Below are positions 54,262 through 63,620 of a stretch of 64,000 nucleotides of DNA, in pieces. The stretch is from Burkholderia pyrrocinia (GTDB lineage Bacteria; Pseudomonadota; Gammaproteobacteria; Burkholderiales; Burkholderiaceae). The stretch lies in assembly GCF_003330765.1 (NCBI RefSeq), contig NZ_CP024904.1:682001-746000 (forward strand). Reading direction: 5' to 3'. How positions within the stretch are numbered: the first letter of the stretch is position 1; every line of letters begins with the position of its first letter. The notes below the pieces were generated by a model. It saw only the letters and a program-made list of their open reading frames with translations. It was not told the DNA's origin and did no database searches. Both the position numbers and the translations under genes were made by a program.

Positions 54262-54444
54262 TCATCTTTTCGCGGTTCGCGAACCCGCAGTGGAGGTATG
54301 AGTCCAGTGCCACCATTCATGGTGGTCCAAATTTCTAAGCAATTCCGCGCGACGATGCTCGCGGCGATGGCGGTTCATTGCGGCAATTGCCGCAAACGCC
54401 AGCACGAACGCGCCGACCACGAACCCGACCCATGCTCCGCTCAT
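54262..54444 (-). CDS. small membrane protein
   Basis: Sixty residues with one hydrophobic helix (SGAWVGFVVGAFVLAFAAIAA, about residues 2-22) and a histidine/arginine-rich cytoplasmic tail (HRREHRRAEL). GGAGG lies 5 bases before ATG at 54444, so translation is likely. Function unknown. The frame continues upstream but without a better ribosome site. Confidence 0.55.
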   Translation of the reverse strand: MSGAWVGFVVGAFVLAFAAIAAMNRHRREHRRAELLRNLDHHEWWHWTHTSTAGSRTAKR

Positions 54445-54480
54445 AGCAGCCTCCGTCATTTTCGGCCAACTCCGGATCAC

Positions 54481-54687
54481 TCAACGAATTCGCGAGACCG
54501 CTTTCAGGACAGCGCGGCCCTCTGCGGTAACCTGGACACGCCGACAACCCGATGCCGGCTGATCAAGGGCGATCAGACGATGCTCGATGAGCGTGACGAG
54601 TTCGTCGCGATCCAGTTCGATCTGATCCGGAGCATCCCGAACGATCATTAAAGTAGTAATTTCGTGCGGACTTAGCATGGTCTGCAT
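54481..54687 (-). CDS. small hypothetical protein, possible winged helix
   Basis: Sixty-eight residues. LSPHEITTLMIV, then RDELVTLIEHRLIAL and RVQVTAEGRAVLKAV, resemble the pattern of short Burkholderia proteins with a winged-helix-like strand (VTAEGRAVL). No strong ribosome site was seen; a start at 54678 is also possible. A role in DNA binding is only a guess. Confidence 0.6.
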   Translation of the reverse strand: MQTMLSPHEITTLMIVRDAPDQIELDRDELVTLIEHRLIALDQPASGCRRVQVTAEGRAVLKAVSRIR

Positions 54688-55034
54688 GGATTGTTCGTAT
54701 CGGACAATTGGATTGTGTATACATGCGCGAACGCATGCCTCCCGCTTTCAACGCAACAAGGTGCTCGAGAGTTTGTAACGACTCCACCATTTCCTGCGAC
54801 GATTCAATGCGACATTTAGTGGAGACATTCTAACGCGCTCGCATCAATTTCCGGTCCGCCACCTCGTAGGTGGATGCCCTGATTCGGAAACGTTACCATT
54901 GATCTAAATTAAGAAATCATGCGAAATGGTATGAATATATAAATCACGCGGTATTTCATATAATCACCAAATCATTCATTTTTGAAGCTGTCAGATAATG
55001 CAGGTCGGTATTTTTACGAAATATCCTGCCGCGT
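54688..55034. other. A/T-rich intergenic region
   Basis: These 347 bases are noticeably richer in A and T than the rest, with no good open frame. Such sequence often marks transferred DNA or promoter clusters. Nothing specific was recognised. Confidence 0.4.
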
Positions 55035-55595
55035 TCATTCGAAACCCTCACCTTCGCTGTATCGCTGGAGAGAAACGGCCAGTGCATCGACATCGCTTTG
55101 ATAGCTTGAAATGACATCCGCCCGCTCCGGAAATCGTTCGCATTGCAACGACAGTGTCTCCACGGCTGCGGCATGACGCCTGACAAGCTGCCCGCGCGTC
55201 ACCCATTCGTCATTTCCGCCGGTGCAGGACTTGATGTGCTTCAGCACGCCGTCGCCGAGCACCTTGAACGGCGCGTGCCCATTGATGAATTCTGCGTAGT
55301 GTCCGGAGAAAAACCGCTCCCACTCGTTCTCCTCCGAGTCGTGCCGAAACGCGAGGATATACCCGCCGAGATCGACCATGTAGCGATAGGACAAATTCTC
55401 ATGCGCGTCGGGTGAAGTCAGCTCGGCAGACCTGTTCGCTCGATGAAATCTGTCGGCGAGCGATCCAGCACCATCGGACAGATGCGCGGCAAGGAAAAAC
55501 TGGGTCGCGCCGGAAGGGCAGCCGTTCTGAGGAATAAAAAACGTTACATCGCTGCCGTGCTGCAATGCGAACGTGTAAGTCGCAAGTGTGTTCAT
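55035..55595 (-). CDS. hypothetical protein
   Basis: The 186-residue product has no recognisable motif. It begins NTLATYTFALQHGSDVTFF and includes SYRYMVDLGGYILAF and a charged C-terminus. It has no signal peptide or membrane helix. GAGGAAATCGTA precedes ATG at 55595, which supports translation. I do not recognise the family. Confidence 0.7.
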   Translation of the reverse strand: MNTLATYTFALQHGSDVTFFIPQNGCPSGATQFFLAAHLSDGAGSLADRFHRANRSAELTSPDAHENLSYRYMVDLGGYILAFRHDSEENEWERFFSGHYAEFINGHAPFKVLGDGVLKHIKSCTGGNDEWVTRGQLVRRHAAAVETLSLQCERFPERADVISSYQSDVDALAVSLQRYSEGEGFE

Positions 55596-56002
55596 TACGA
55601 TTTCCTCTGAATCCTCATGAAGACGATCGGCACCTGGACGCCATTTCCCGAATCACTCGTCTGCGGGTGCAATTCTCAGTAGCAAGCGATATGCCATCGC
55701 GATGCATTCGCTTCGCATGGCGATATGAACCACCGGAATACACGGAAAGTCGTCGTGAGCGGATGAAAATGTTTCAGCATTGATACGTTTCGCACGGCTC
55801 AAGCGCCTGCGCACGTCGATCGCCGTTGTCTGAAACATCCGGGTCGGCACGGAAGGTTCACCCTCCCGATCCCATTGGACTCGCCATTTTCCGACTCGCC
55901 TGCCTGGTTGCAACGCTGAGACCGATCGGCTGGTCGGTCGAAGCGCATTCGGGAATACGAATTGCGCCATCGTTTCGGTGAAGCCCAACCCGGGAGTGAA
56001 AG
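55596..56002. other. intergenic region before the AsmA-like gene
   Basis: These 407 bases separate two divergent genes. Promoters should lie here; no gene or repeat was recognised with confidence. Confidence 0.4.
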
Positions 56003-58471
56003 ATGCGCAACGGCCATGCCGTCGGCAAGGTGGTCGCGTGGCTCGCCGCTGTCGTTGCCCTGACGATTGCCGCGCTGTTCATCTTCATCGTGACGTTCGA
56101 CTGGAACCGCGCGCGCCCTTGGGTCGATGACAAGGTATCGGACGCGATCGGACGGCAGTTCGCCATCAACGGCGACCTGCGTGTCGGATGGCACCGGCCC
56201 GTGAGCGAGCATGGCTGGCGCGCCTGGGTGCCGTGGCCGCGATTCAACGCCCGCAATGTCACGATCGCCAACCCGGACTGGGCGCGCACGAAGCAGTTCG
56301 CCACGCTCGACGCGATCAGCTTCGAAGTCGAGACGCTGCCGCTGACCGTGCGCCGCATCGTGATTCCAGCCATCGACCTCGTCAATCCGTCCGTCGACCT
56401 CGAACGCCTCGCTGACGGGCGCGTCAACTGGACGTTCCAGCTCAAGAATGCCGATCATCCGGGCAAGTGGACGCTCGACCTGCACGATATCGCGTTCGCC
56501 ACCGGCAAGCTCCGCTACTACGATCAACAGAAGCAATTCGACCTGAGCGGTGTGATCGACACGCTCGGCAAGCCCATTGCGTTCGGCGATGCGATGAAGC
56601 AGCAGGCGGCGCTGGCGCGCAGCGAATCGGCGCAAGCCGTCGGCCAGGAGGGCCAAAAGAAACTCTCGGCACAGGTACACCACGGTTCGGCACGATCCCC
56701 GGCGCCCGTGTCGGGTATCGAAGCGGCATCCCGCGCATCGGCAGCGGCGTCGCAAGCGCTGGCCGCGGCGTCGCAAGCGTCGGCCACGATATCCACTACC
56801 GCGATCGCCCCGGCGGCATCGGCTGCGTCGAGCACGTCCGCGACAGCGGCGTCGGGCGCGACGGCCTCCGCAGCGTCCGGCGCGTCGGCAGGCGCCGCGC
56901 CCGCGGCATCCGTCGGCGCGGGCGATTACACGATCGGATGGACCGTCGACGGGACCTACAAGAAAGGGCACGTCGCCGGCAATGGCAAGATCGGAAACGT
57001 GCTGGGGCTGCAAGGCGTTCAGCGCCCGTTTCCGGTCCAGGCCAATTTGCGCTTCGGCGATACAAAGCTGGCGCTCGTCGGCACGGTGACCGATCCGGCG
57101 CACCTGGCGGCGGTCGACCTGCGACTGTGGCTCTCGGGTACCAGCATGGCGCACCTGTACGACGTCACCGGCATCACGCTGCCCGAGACCCCGCCCTATG
57201 CGACCGACGGACGGCTGATCGGGCAATTCCGCGCGTCCGGCAATGTCTTCAAGTACGAGGACTTCACGGGGCGTGTCGGCGGCAGCGATCTCACCGGCAC
57301 GCTGGTGTACGTTTCGCGCGAACCGAGGCCGCTCCTGTCGGGCACGCTGGAGTCGAAGGTGCTGCGGTTCGCCGACCTTGCGCCGCTCATCGGCGCCGAC
57401 ACGAATGCCAGCAAGGCGCGCCGCGGCGCCGCGGTCGCGCAGCCCGCGAACAAGGCACTGCCGGTCGAGGCGTTCCGCACGGAGCGCTGGAAGAAGATCG
57501 ACGCCGACGTCCGGTTCGCCGGGCAGCGCATCATCAAGTCCCCGAGCTTGCCGATCACCGATCTGACGACCCACGTCGTCATGCAGGACGGCGTGCTGAC
57601 GCTCAACCCGCTGAACTTCGGCGTCGCGGGCGGCACGCTGGCGTCGAACATCCACCTGGACGGCAATAGCACGCCGCTCAAGGGGCGGTTCACGCTGCAG
57701 GCGCGGCACCTGAAGCTGAAGCGGCTATTCCCGACGTTCACGGTCATGCAGACGGCGCTCGGCGAAGTCAACGGCGATGCCGCGCTGTCGGCCACCGGCA
57801 ACTCGCCGGCGGCGCTCGCCGCAACGTCTAACGGAGAAGTGAAGACACTGGTCACGGACGGCACCGTAAGCCTGGTGCTGATGGAAGCGGCCGGGTTGAA
57901 CGTGGCGAACGTGGTGTACGAGAAGCTGTTCGGCGATCGCGACGTGAAGATCAACTGCGCGGTGGCCGATTTCGTGGCCACCAATGGCGTGCTCGACTCG
58001 CGCGTATTCGCGCTCGACACCGAAGATGCGGTGATCGGCATGAACGGTAACGTGAGCTTGCGGGACGAGACCATGAACCTGACGATTCATCCGCATACCA
58101 AGGGGTTCCGGATGATATCGCTGCGCTCGCCGCTGTACGTCACCGGCACCTTCAAGCAACCTCACGTGGGCGTGAAGCCCGGGGCGCTCATCGCGCGCGG
58201 CGGGGCGGCGGTGGCGCTGGGCCTGCTGAATCCGCTCGCGAGTTTGCTCGCATTGATCCAGCCGGGCCGCAATCGGCCGCTGCCGTGCAAGCAGATGCTG
58301 ACCGACATGGAGCAGCGCCCGACCGCGCCGCCACCGGGAGTACGAAAGGAGAAAAAGGCTGCACCGGCGTATCTGAATGCGGCGCCGCCGGCTTCACGGG
58401 CTCATGCGCCGGCGGCGGTCGAACCCGAGCAAGCGACGCGCGCGGGCCGAACCACCACTCCTGGCCGGTAA
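56003..58471 (+). CDS. AsmA-family protein
   Basis: The 822-residue protein has one N-terminal membrane helix (VVAWLAAVVALTIAALFIF, residues 10-28) followed by a long periplasmic part with AsmA motifs: DWNRARPWVDDKVS, GRQFAINGDLRV and a C-terminal LNGNVSLRDE-like segment (MNGNVSLRDETMNL). AsmA-like proteins bridge the periplasm and help move phospholipid to the outer membrane. A stretch at residues 229-307 is almost all Ala and Ser and looks like a low-complexity linker. GGGAG precedes ATG. Confidence 0.9.
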   Translation: MRNGHAVGKVVAWLAAVVALTIAALFIFIVTFDWNRARPWVDDKVSDAIGRQFAINGDLRVGWHRPVSEHGWRAWVPWPRFNARNVTIANPDWARTKQFATLDAISFEVETLPLTVRRIVIPAIDLVNPSVDLERLADGRVNWTFQLKNADHPGKWTLDLHDIAFATGKLRYYDQQKQFDLSGVIDTLGKPIAFGDAMKQQAALARSESAQAVGQEGQKKLSAQVHHGSARSPAPVSGIEAASRASAAASQALAAASQASATISTTAIAPAASAASSTSATAASGATASAASGASAGAAPAASVGAGDYTIGWTVDGTYKKGHVAGNGKIGNVLGLQGVQRPFPVQANLRFGDTKLALVGTVTDPAHLAAVDLRLWLSGTSMAHLYDVTGITLPETPPYATDGRLIGQFRASGNVFKYEDFTGRVGGSDLTGTLVYVSREPRPLLSGTLESKVLRFADLAPLIGADTNASKARRGAAVAQPANKALPVEAFRTERWKKIDADVRFAGQRIIKSPSLPITDLTTHVVMQDGVLTLNPLNFGVAGGTLASNIHLDGNSTPLKGRFTLQARHLKLKRLFPTFTVMQTALGEVNGDAALSATGNSPAALAATSNGEVKTLVTDGTVSLVLMEAAGLNVANVVYEKLFGDRDVKINCAVADFVATNGVLDSRVFALDTEDAVIGMNGNVSLRDETMNLTIHPHTKGFRMISLRSPLYVTGTFKQPHVGVKPGALIARGGAAVALGLLNPLASLLALIQPGRNRPLPCKQMLTDMEQRPTAPPPGVRKEKKAAPAYLNAAPPASRAHAPAAVEPEQATRAGRTTTPGR

Positions 58472-59016
58472 GGCCGCAGTATTCGAGTTCGGACGAAGAC
58501 GTCGGCCCGCTGCGTCGAGCAATGGCGGCATGGGAGCGTCAGGGCCGGCCGCGCTCGAACGCGTCGCGCAGGTCAGCTTCCAGCGCCGAGCGCGAGCACA
58601 TCACAATCGCTCAGCCAGCGCTTCCCCGACCGGGGCCAGAGGTCAGTCCCAAGACAATCACCAGTGAAATCGGTTTCTCTCCGTTTATCCCGATTCCATT
58701 CGATGTAAATGTTGCTTTGTCGGATCGGAATGGAAATGACCACTGCGTCGTGCACCTTGCCCGCGTGCGCTTTCGCTTCGCGTCATCATGCTCCGCATCC
58801 CCTTCCCATTCTGCGTCACGCGGTGCCGTGCACGCGCTGCGTGTCCAGCCCGCGACGACGGCTTCTTCGTGCGCTCCGACACCGAATCGCCACGGGCCAC
58901 GGAGAGGCACGGGCGGCTTGGTTGAAATAGCGAGCGAAGGTCTGCCACTCCCCATGGGAACGAATCGTGCTCGTTGAATCGTGCTCGTTCTCAGTTATTC
59001 GACGGAGGAGAACTCG
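58472..59016. other. 545-base intergenic region
   Basis: No convincing gene was found on either strand; open frames here lack ribosome sites and family motifs. The end of this stretch carries the ribosome site (GGAGGAG) of the next gene. Confidence 0.4.
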
Positions 59017-59310
59017 ATGAAGCCCATGGAAATTGCAATACGCCGGATTCTGGCGACACTCGTGGCAGGCGGCACACTCGTCGCGGCCGGCCCGGCCTTG
59101 GCACAAGGCTACGGTGCACCGCAACCGAGGTACGAAGAGCCATCCCGCGCCCCGGCGCCCGGCGTGTCAATCACGCTCGGCATGCACGGCGACCGCTACT
59201 GGGACGGCCAACGCTACTGGGAGCATGACGAATGGAGGCATCGTCATCCGCGTGACCGTGATCCGTGGCGCGAGCACGATCACGAACACCGACACGAGCA
59301 TCGTGAATAG
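59017..59310 (+). CDS. small exported His/Arg-rich protein
   Basis: The 97-residue protein has a signal peptide (ending ALAQG) and a mature part with GVSITLGMHGDRYWDGQRYW and a long tail of alternating His, Arg, Asp and Glu (DPWREHDHEHRHEHRE). The tail could bind metals. The middle resembles the small DUF2502-type (YpeC-like) exported proteins. GGAGGAG before ATG is strong support. Function unknown. Confidence 0.8.
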   Translation: MKPMEIAIRRILATLVAGGTLVAAGPALAQGYGAPQPRYEEPSRAPAPGVSITLGMHGDRYWDGQRYWEHDEWRHRHPRDRDPWREHDHEHRHEHRE

Positions 59311-59521
59311 CAACGACCCGCCGCTTGAGCAAAGACTGGGGAAGCCCTTGTAGTACTTTCGCACCGCTTTCGTTGAACGCCCCAAATACTCCGATGCGTC
59401 CGTTTCGGAAGCAACGATCTTCGCGAACGCCCGTTCACTCGTCGGTTGCCTGTGCACCTGCCAGCCCCTCGCTAACGCGAAGTTGGCAGAATTGTCAGGA
59501 TTCCTGCACGGCAACCCCACC

Positions 59522-60523
59522 TCAGAAATTGTGGGCCAATCCGATCATGAACATGTCCTGGTCCGTGTTGTTGCCGGTCGCGACACGGTTGAAGCGAAGA
59601 TTCGCAGTCCAGTCCTTGGTAAATTCATAGCCGATCTGCGCGCTGAAAAGCGCAGCAAGCTTCATCCGGTTAGACGGCGCACTCTTGTCGTATGCAAGAT
59701 AGGGGCCGACTCCGGCACTGAGACTCCATCTGCTCAAGATTGGCGCAACGTACCAGAATTGGGCTGCGACGCCCCTTCTGGCAGCGACGTCGTTGACGCC
59801 CTCGTAGACGAAGCTTGCCGAATATGCCCAGGCATTGCCGATCGGTCGTTTGAGCTCGACCAGGTAACCCTTCTGGATTGGAACCCTCGGCCGGTTCGTT
59901 TGCGAGGTTCCGGCCCAGACGCTCAACTGAGTCCTGCCGTCGGAAAGCGACGGATGAGGGTCGCCGCCGAATCCCGAGCCGATGCCGAACAGCACCGCAT
60001 CGGATGAGTGGCCGCCCGCCATCTGAACACGGTTGTACTGCGCCTTGAGGTAAATGCCATTGGGCGTGAGCTCGTAACGCAACGCAGCCGACGCGCGGAT
60101 CCCGAGACGCTTTTCGTTGTGCGCCCCGTCACCGACGTGTGTCGTGTTCATGCTGAAATACGGGCCCGCCGCAAATTCAAGCGCCATCCTCCCACCAAGC
60201 GGCAAGCGCGCCGCGCCGAGCAGCGAGAAACCGTCGCGATGGTTGTCTGTCGGATGGCCTTCGTTCAGGTAGGTGACGAAAACCGACGCGTAATCGTTCA
60301 GTGCCTGGCCAAAGCCGATTTCGTAAGCGCGCCAGTGCATGTTGCCGCCCTCGCTCGCACGGCCATTACCATAAACGGCGAACGCATCGAGTGTGCGTTG
60401 CCCCGTGCCGAGCCCACTCGACGGGCCCGGCGCGCCTTCATCGGCATTCGCAAAGCCCGCAGCAGCCAAGCCAACGGCGGCGACGAAAACATAACGGAAG
60501 CGAACATCAGCGTGTTTTCCCAT
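59522..60523 (-). CDS. outer membrane beta-barrel protein, unknown type
   Basis: The 333-residue protein has a signal peptide (ending FANADEG) and alternating strands through to the C-terminal MIGLAHNF, a classic outer-membrane signature with terminal Phe. It does not match the general porins nearby (no opening SGVTLYG), so it is another barrel class. GGAG lies 9 bases before ATG at 60523; an upstream start at 60556 is possible. Cargo unknown. Confidence 0.8.
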   Translation of the reverse strand: MGKHADVRFRYVFVAAVGLAAAGFANADEGAPGPSSGLGTGQRTLDAFAVYGNGRASEGGNMHWRAYEIGFGQALNDYASVFVTYLNEGHPTDNHRDGFSLLGAARLPLGGRMALEFAAGPYFSMNTTHVGDGAHNEKRLGIRASAALRYELTPNGIYLKAQYNRVQMAGGHSSDAVLFGIGSGFGGDPHPSLSDGRTQLSVWAGTSQTNRPRVPIQKGYLVELKRPIGNAWAYSASFVYEGVNDVAARRGVAAQFWYVAPILSRWSLSAGVGPYLAYDKSAPSNRMKLAALFSAQIGYEFTKDWTANLRFNRVATGNNTDQDMFMIGLAHNF

Positions 60524-60665
60524 TCTGGCACGCTCCAACAATAACAATGTCAACAAACCAGAGGATCGGATCGCGCCGCGCTTTGCAGGCGCCGGTACCC
60601 CTGGCGCCTTATAGCGCTAGCCGCGAGCGTTCACGCCTGGCCACCTCTCCAACGACAGTCAGCCA

Positions 60666-60890
60666 TTACCGCTTGGTGGCCGGTGCCGCCGGCTCGACAG
60701 CGCGCCTGGTGGATGTCGAGGTTTCAATCACGGCCATGTCGAGGTTGCTTTGGGCGACCTGGACCGCCTGTTGGCCGGTTCGTTGCAGTGTTTCGCAAAG
60801 CGCGTTTGGCGGCAATCGCCGAATCCAGCGCCGCGCTGGCGGCCTCGGAGCCGGCGGGCGCACTTTTCGCGACGTCCGCCACCCGCGCCC
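60666..60890 (-). pseudogene. frameshifted phasin remnant
   Basis: Minus-strand codons read ARVADVAKSAPAGSEAASAALDSAIAAKRA in one frame and continue in another as ETLQRTGQQAVQVAQSNLDM before the stop. This order and the patterns SEAASAAL and QAVQVAQSNLD match the C-terminal half of phasins (PHA-granule proteins). The N-terminal half is absent or unreadable. The frame change lies near the ALRN/ETLQ join. Confidence 0.6.
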
Positions 60891-60960
60891 TGACTGATCG
60901 ATCCGGATTGACCGGATCGACTTTTCCAGAAACCGCGAGCGATCACGCAGCGTATGGCCG

Positions 60961-61239
60961 TCAAGTGCCGGCGGCGAGACGCGGGCCCGCGCCAAGCGGA
61001 GTGAACTCGGCTTCAGGCCGTGGCGACGGCAGCGCGTGTACCCAAGGATCGATGCCCTGCTGCTGCACTTCTTCGAGAAACGCAACGCGCGTGCTCCAGT
61101 AGCTTGCTCGCAATTTCGCATCGATGACACGCTGCTCGGCAGCGAACAATTCCATGCGTGCAGTCACCAGCATCGACGCGGCGGCTTTTTCCGGCGTCGG
61201 GGCGTGACGCATCGCCCAACGGCTGATCCAGTTCACCAT
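60961..61239 (-). CDS. hypothetical protein next to phasin remnant
   Basis: The 92-residue product is mostly helical (PTPEKAAASMLVTARMELFAAEQRVIDAKL) with a proline-rich end. GGGGGG lies 4 bases before ATG at 61239. It is followed by the phasin remnant on the same strand, so it may once have been linked to granule metabolism. Family not recognised. Confidence 0.55.
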   Translation of the reverse strand: MVNWISRWAMRHAPTPEKAAASMLVTARMELFAAEQRVIDAKLRASYWSTRVAFLEEVQQQGIDPWVHALPSPRPEAEFTPLGAGPRLAAGT

Positions 61240-61606
61240 GCTGCCCCCCGTAAAAACGAACGGACCTGGATTGGGCAATCGCGATCGGGCGCGCACCTGT
61301 CTCGAGGTGTCGCGGCCGCCACCCAACGTCACCACCCAGGTTCCAGTCGCCATCGACACCCCGTATCGACGGCGATCGCCGCGGCATGCGCGCGCGGTTT
61401 ACCTATCCTATGAATACTTTCCGGTTTACGCGATACGGGTTTGCATCCTTCGACACGCGGCGAGACTGAAGTCGCCCACGATAACGTCGAACGTGCATGA
61501 CATCGCAGCAAATTGTCGACTGGCGAAGCGTGGGTAGAGTCGGTCATTCGAGCAGCGCACACGAGCGCTCGTGTCGTCCAACGACAGGTAACAACCGGGA
61601 GCACAC
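61240..61606. other. intergenic region between two divergent genes
   Basis: Promoters of the divergent neighbours should lie in these 367 bases. No gene or repeat was recognised. Confidence 0.4.
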
Positions 61607-62407
61607 ATGGCTCTGACACCCAGGTGGATCGCAGCCTCGATTGTCTTGATGGCATGCTGTTGCCTTGCCGTCGTGGGCGGCAAGGCAGGAGGCGCACAAG
61701 CGCAAACGTTGCCGACAACGCTCGACAGCGAGATGAAGTATTTCTACCGGGCGCCAAGCACGGAAGCGGCGAGGACGATTCTCAAGGACTTCAGCAAACC
61801 GCCATATGTCAGCAACGCTGCTAGCTACCCGCCGTTGGCCGGTTTCCTCGCGGCGTTTTTCACCAAATATCCGGGCAGCATCGACACCGTTGTCGCAACC
61901 GATGTTGATCCGCGCGTTTTATGGTCTGTGGCAATTGGGTTACACCTGGCCGGGCAGGCCCAAAGGGCAGAGGCGGTGGCGGCGCGCATGCAGGCAGCGG
62001 GGCTCAAGCCACCCGTATTGGACAAACTTCCCGCATCGCTCAGCATGATACGTGCGCGGACGCCATCCGACTTCGACCTGCTATGGGGGGCAAGTTCTGC
62101 GACCGGCGACCCACGCTATTGCATGATCATTCTTGACGCATTTCGGTCCTATGCGAACGAGGGCAACAATGCCAAGGTGCTAGTTGCCATCGAAAAAGAG
62201 GTTGAAAAAGGATCGAAGGGCGACCTGCGCTGGGTTCGCCAGCAATGGGGGGACGCGAAATCGATCGAACTCATCTACATGGCCTCTGCGCTCTGGGGAC
62301 TCAAATCGAACGCTTCCCAGCATGTCTTTGTCAGGGCCGCAATTGGTCGATATACAGCAGCACATCCCGACGAGGCTGCAGCCCGTGCTTTGGTGGGCAA
62401 AGTTTGA
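61607..62407 (+). CDS. hypothetical exported protein
   Basis: The 266-residue protein has a long signal peptide with cysteines (MACCCLAVV, ending AQAQT). The mature part is helical with repeats of Ala-rich segments (FLAAFFTKYPGS, VAIGLHLAGQAQRAEA), suggestive of TPR-like or helical-hairpin structure. GGGAG precedes ATG. No family recognised. Confidence 0.75.
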   Translation: MALTPRWIAASIVLMACCCLAVVGGKAGGAQAQTLPTTLDSEMKYFYRAPSTEAARTILKDFSKPPYVSNAASYPPLAGFLAAFFTKYPGSIDTVVATDVDPRVLWSVAIGLHLAGQAQRAEAVAARMQAAGLKPPVLDKLPASLSMIRARTPSDFDLLWGASSATGDPRYCMIILDAFRSYANEGNNAKVLVAIEKEVEKGSKGDLRWVRQQWGDAKSIELIYMASALWGLKSNASQHVFVRAAIGRYTAAHPDEAAARALVGKV

Positions 62408-62409
62408 TT

Positions 62410-62789
62410 GTGGCGCTTGCGCGAGACAAGATGAGCGAGGCAAGTCAATACGGGTGTGCGTTCGATCAGGTCGGGGGGCGGTCCTCAACCAGTTGCTTCG
62501 AGGCCTCAGGCTGCGGGGAACAGTTGTGTCCAGCGGTTTTGCGGGTGGAGTGCAACCGGCCTTCGAGGCCGTCGAGATCATCGCGAGCGACAAACACATT
62601 GTGGGCCACTCGCTCCACCGCGAGAGCGACGAAGATGCCTACAAGGCGCTTGGCGATGTGGCTGGTTTGGCGAGCGCGGGCAAACTGAAGCCCACCATCG
62701 ACAGCACGACGACCTTTGACGAATTCGAGCAGGGCTACACGCGCCTGGCATCGGGGCGCGCGATGGGATCGATCGTTCTGCGCTTTTGA
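62410..62789 (+). pseudogene. truncated, frameshifted alcohol dehydrogenase/quinone oxidoreductase
   Basis: Codons from 62410 read VALARDKMSEASQYGCAFDQVGG and, after a one-base jump in a run of six G near 62477, continue as AVLNQLLRGLRLRGTVVSSGFAGG and so on to GRAMGSIVLRF. This is the C-terminal third of an MDR-family dehydrogenase. The GroES-like and most of the Rossmann domain are missing. A base seems to be lost in the G run. Confidence 0.8.
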
Positions 62790-62860
62790 TATCGTGAAGC
62801 AACGGCGCTAATCGGCCGCCGAAGGCCCGCTGTCTAGATCGAATCTGACTTTCGAGCGTC

Positions 62861-62935
62861 GTTCAGGCATTCGTCGCAGAAGCGCCCATTAAAGCTTTCG
62901 ATGCAAGCGTTCTCCACGGGCTTTCCGGGTCGCAT
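62861..62935 (-). mobile_element. remnant of an IS3-family (IS407-like) transposase
   Basis: Minus-strand codons read PGKPVENACIESFNGRF, then CDECLN. This is the DDE-domain block RPGKPVENAxIESFNGRFRDECLN of IS3-family OrfB transposases, cut off on both sides. No inverted repeats or OrfA were seen. Confidence 0.75.
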
Positions 62936-63104
62936 GACAGCGTTACGCGGACATATTGGGTCCAGGATTTCCAGGGAATCACTGATTAATAGGCGATCGC
63001 GCGAGGTTGTCGGCGACGTCGGCGTGGAATGGCCGGATGCCGAGGCGAAGCGCCGCCCATTCGGAGAAATTTGATCCGAGAATACACCTCATTCCTTGCA
63101 TCTC

Positions 63105-63620
63105 TCACACGCATGACGGACTGCTCCCATGAACCGACTTCAGTCGGTTTCGCGCGATCACCAGATTCGCCAAGGCGAACAGACTGAACAATTGCGCCGT
63201 GTTCTTGAGCAGCCCCTTATAGCGCACCTTGCGATGATGGAACAGGTTCTTGACGACATGGAACGGATGCTCGACCCGCGCACGGATGGCGCCGGAACTT
63301 CAGCAGCGTGGTCGCGTCCGGTACGTTCTCGACGGCCAGATCAATCCCGGCAAACGCCCGCATCGCGATGCTGTCGTACAGCGCATCTTCCAACCCTTCG
63401 TCCAACAAGCTGTACCACTGCTGCGGGAAGTAGCTTCGAAGCATTCGCTCCAGACCGACCGGCGGGCGGCCACGAGTTCCCTTCGGGTAGTACGGCTCGA
63501 TTGCCGTCAGCAATCGCGACCACGGCACGAGCTGCTCCATCTCGTCCAGGAAACGCTGACGCCGGGTCACGCGCTTCTTGCTCGCGCTTTCCGCTTCGCA
63601 AAGCTCATTTGCCGTTTCAT
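63105..63620 (-). mobile_element. internally deleted IS5-family transposase
   Basis: The N-terminal part is clear (MKRQMSF, then a one-base loss near 63596, then TRRQRFLDEMEQLVPWSRLL and RGRPPVGLERMLRSYFPQQW). After TTLLKFRR, near 63290, the frame changes and the reading frame picks up the C-terminal block AIRARVEHPFHVVKNLFHH and then FSLFALANLVIARN. The central catalytic DDE region is deleted. The element cannot encode active transposase but could be mobilised in trans if its ends remain. Confidence 0.85.

Noticed and set aside
55799..57709. Minus-strand frame of 636 codons opposite the AsmA-like gene
   Set aside because: The arginine-rich composition and lack of motifs mark it as a shadow of the AsmA-like frame.
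62938..63104. Sequence between the IS3 and IS5 remnants as part of either element
   Set aside because: No transposase-like codons or inverted repeats could be read on either strand.
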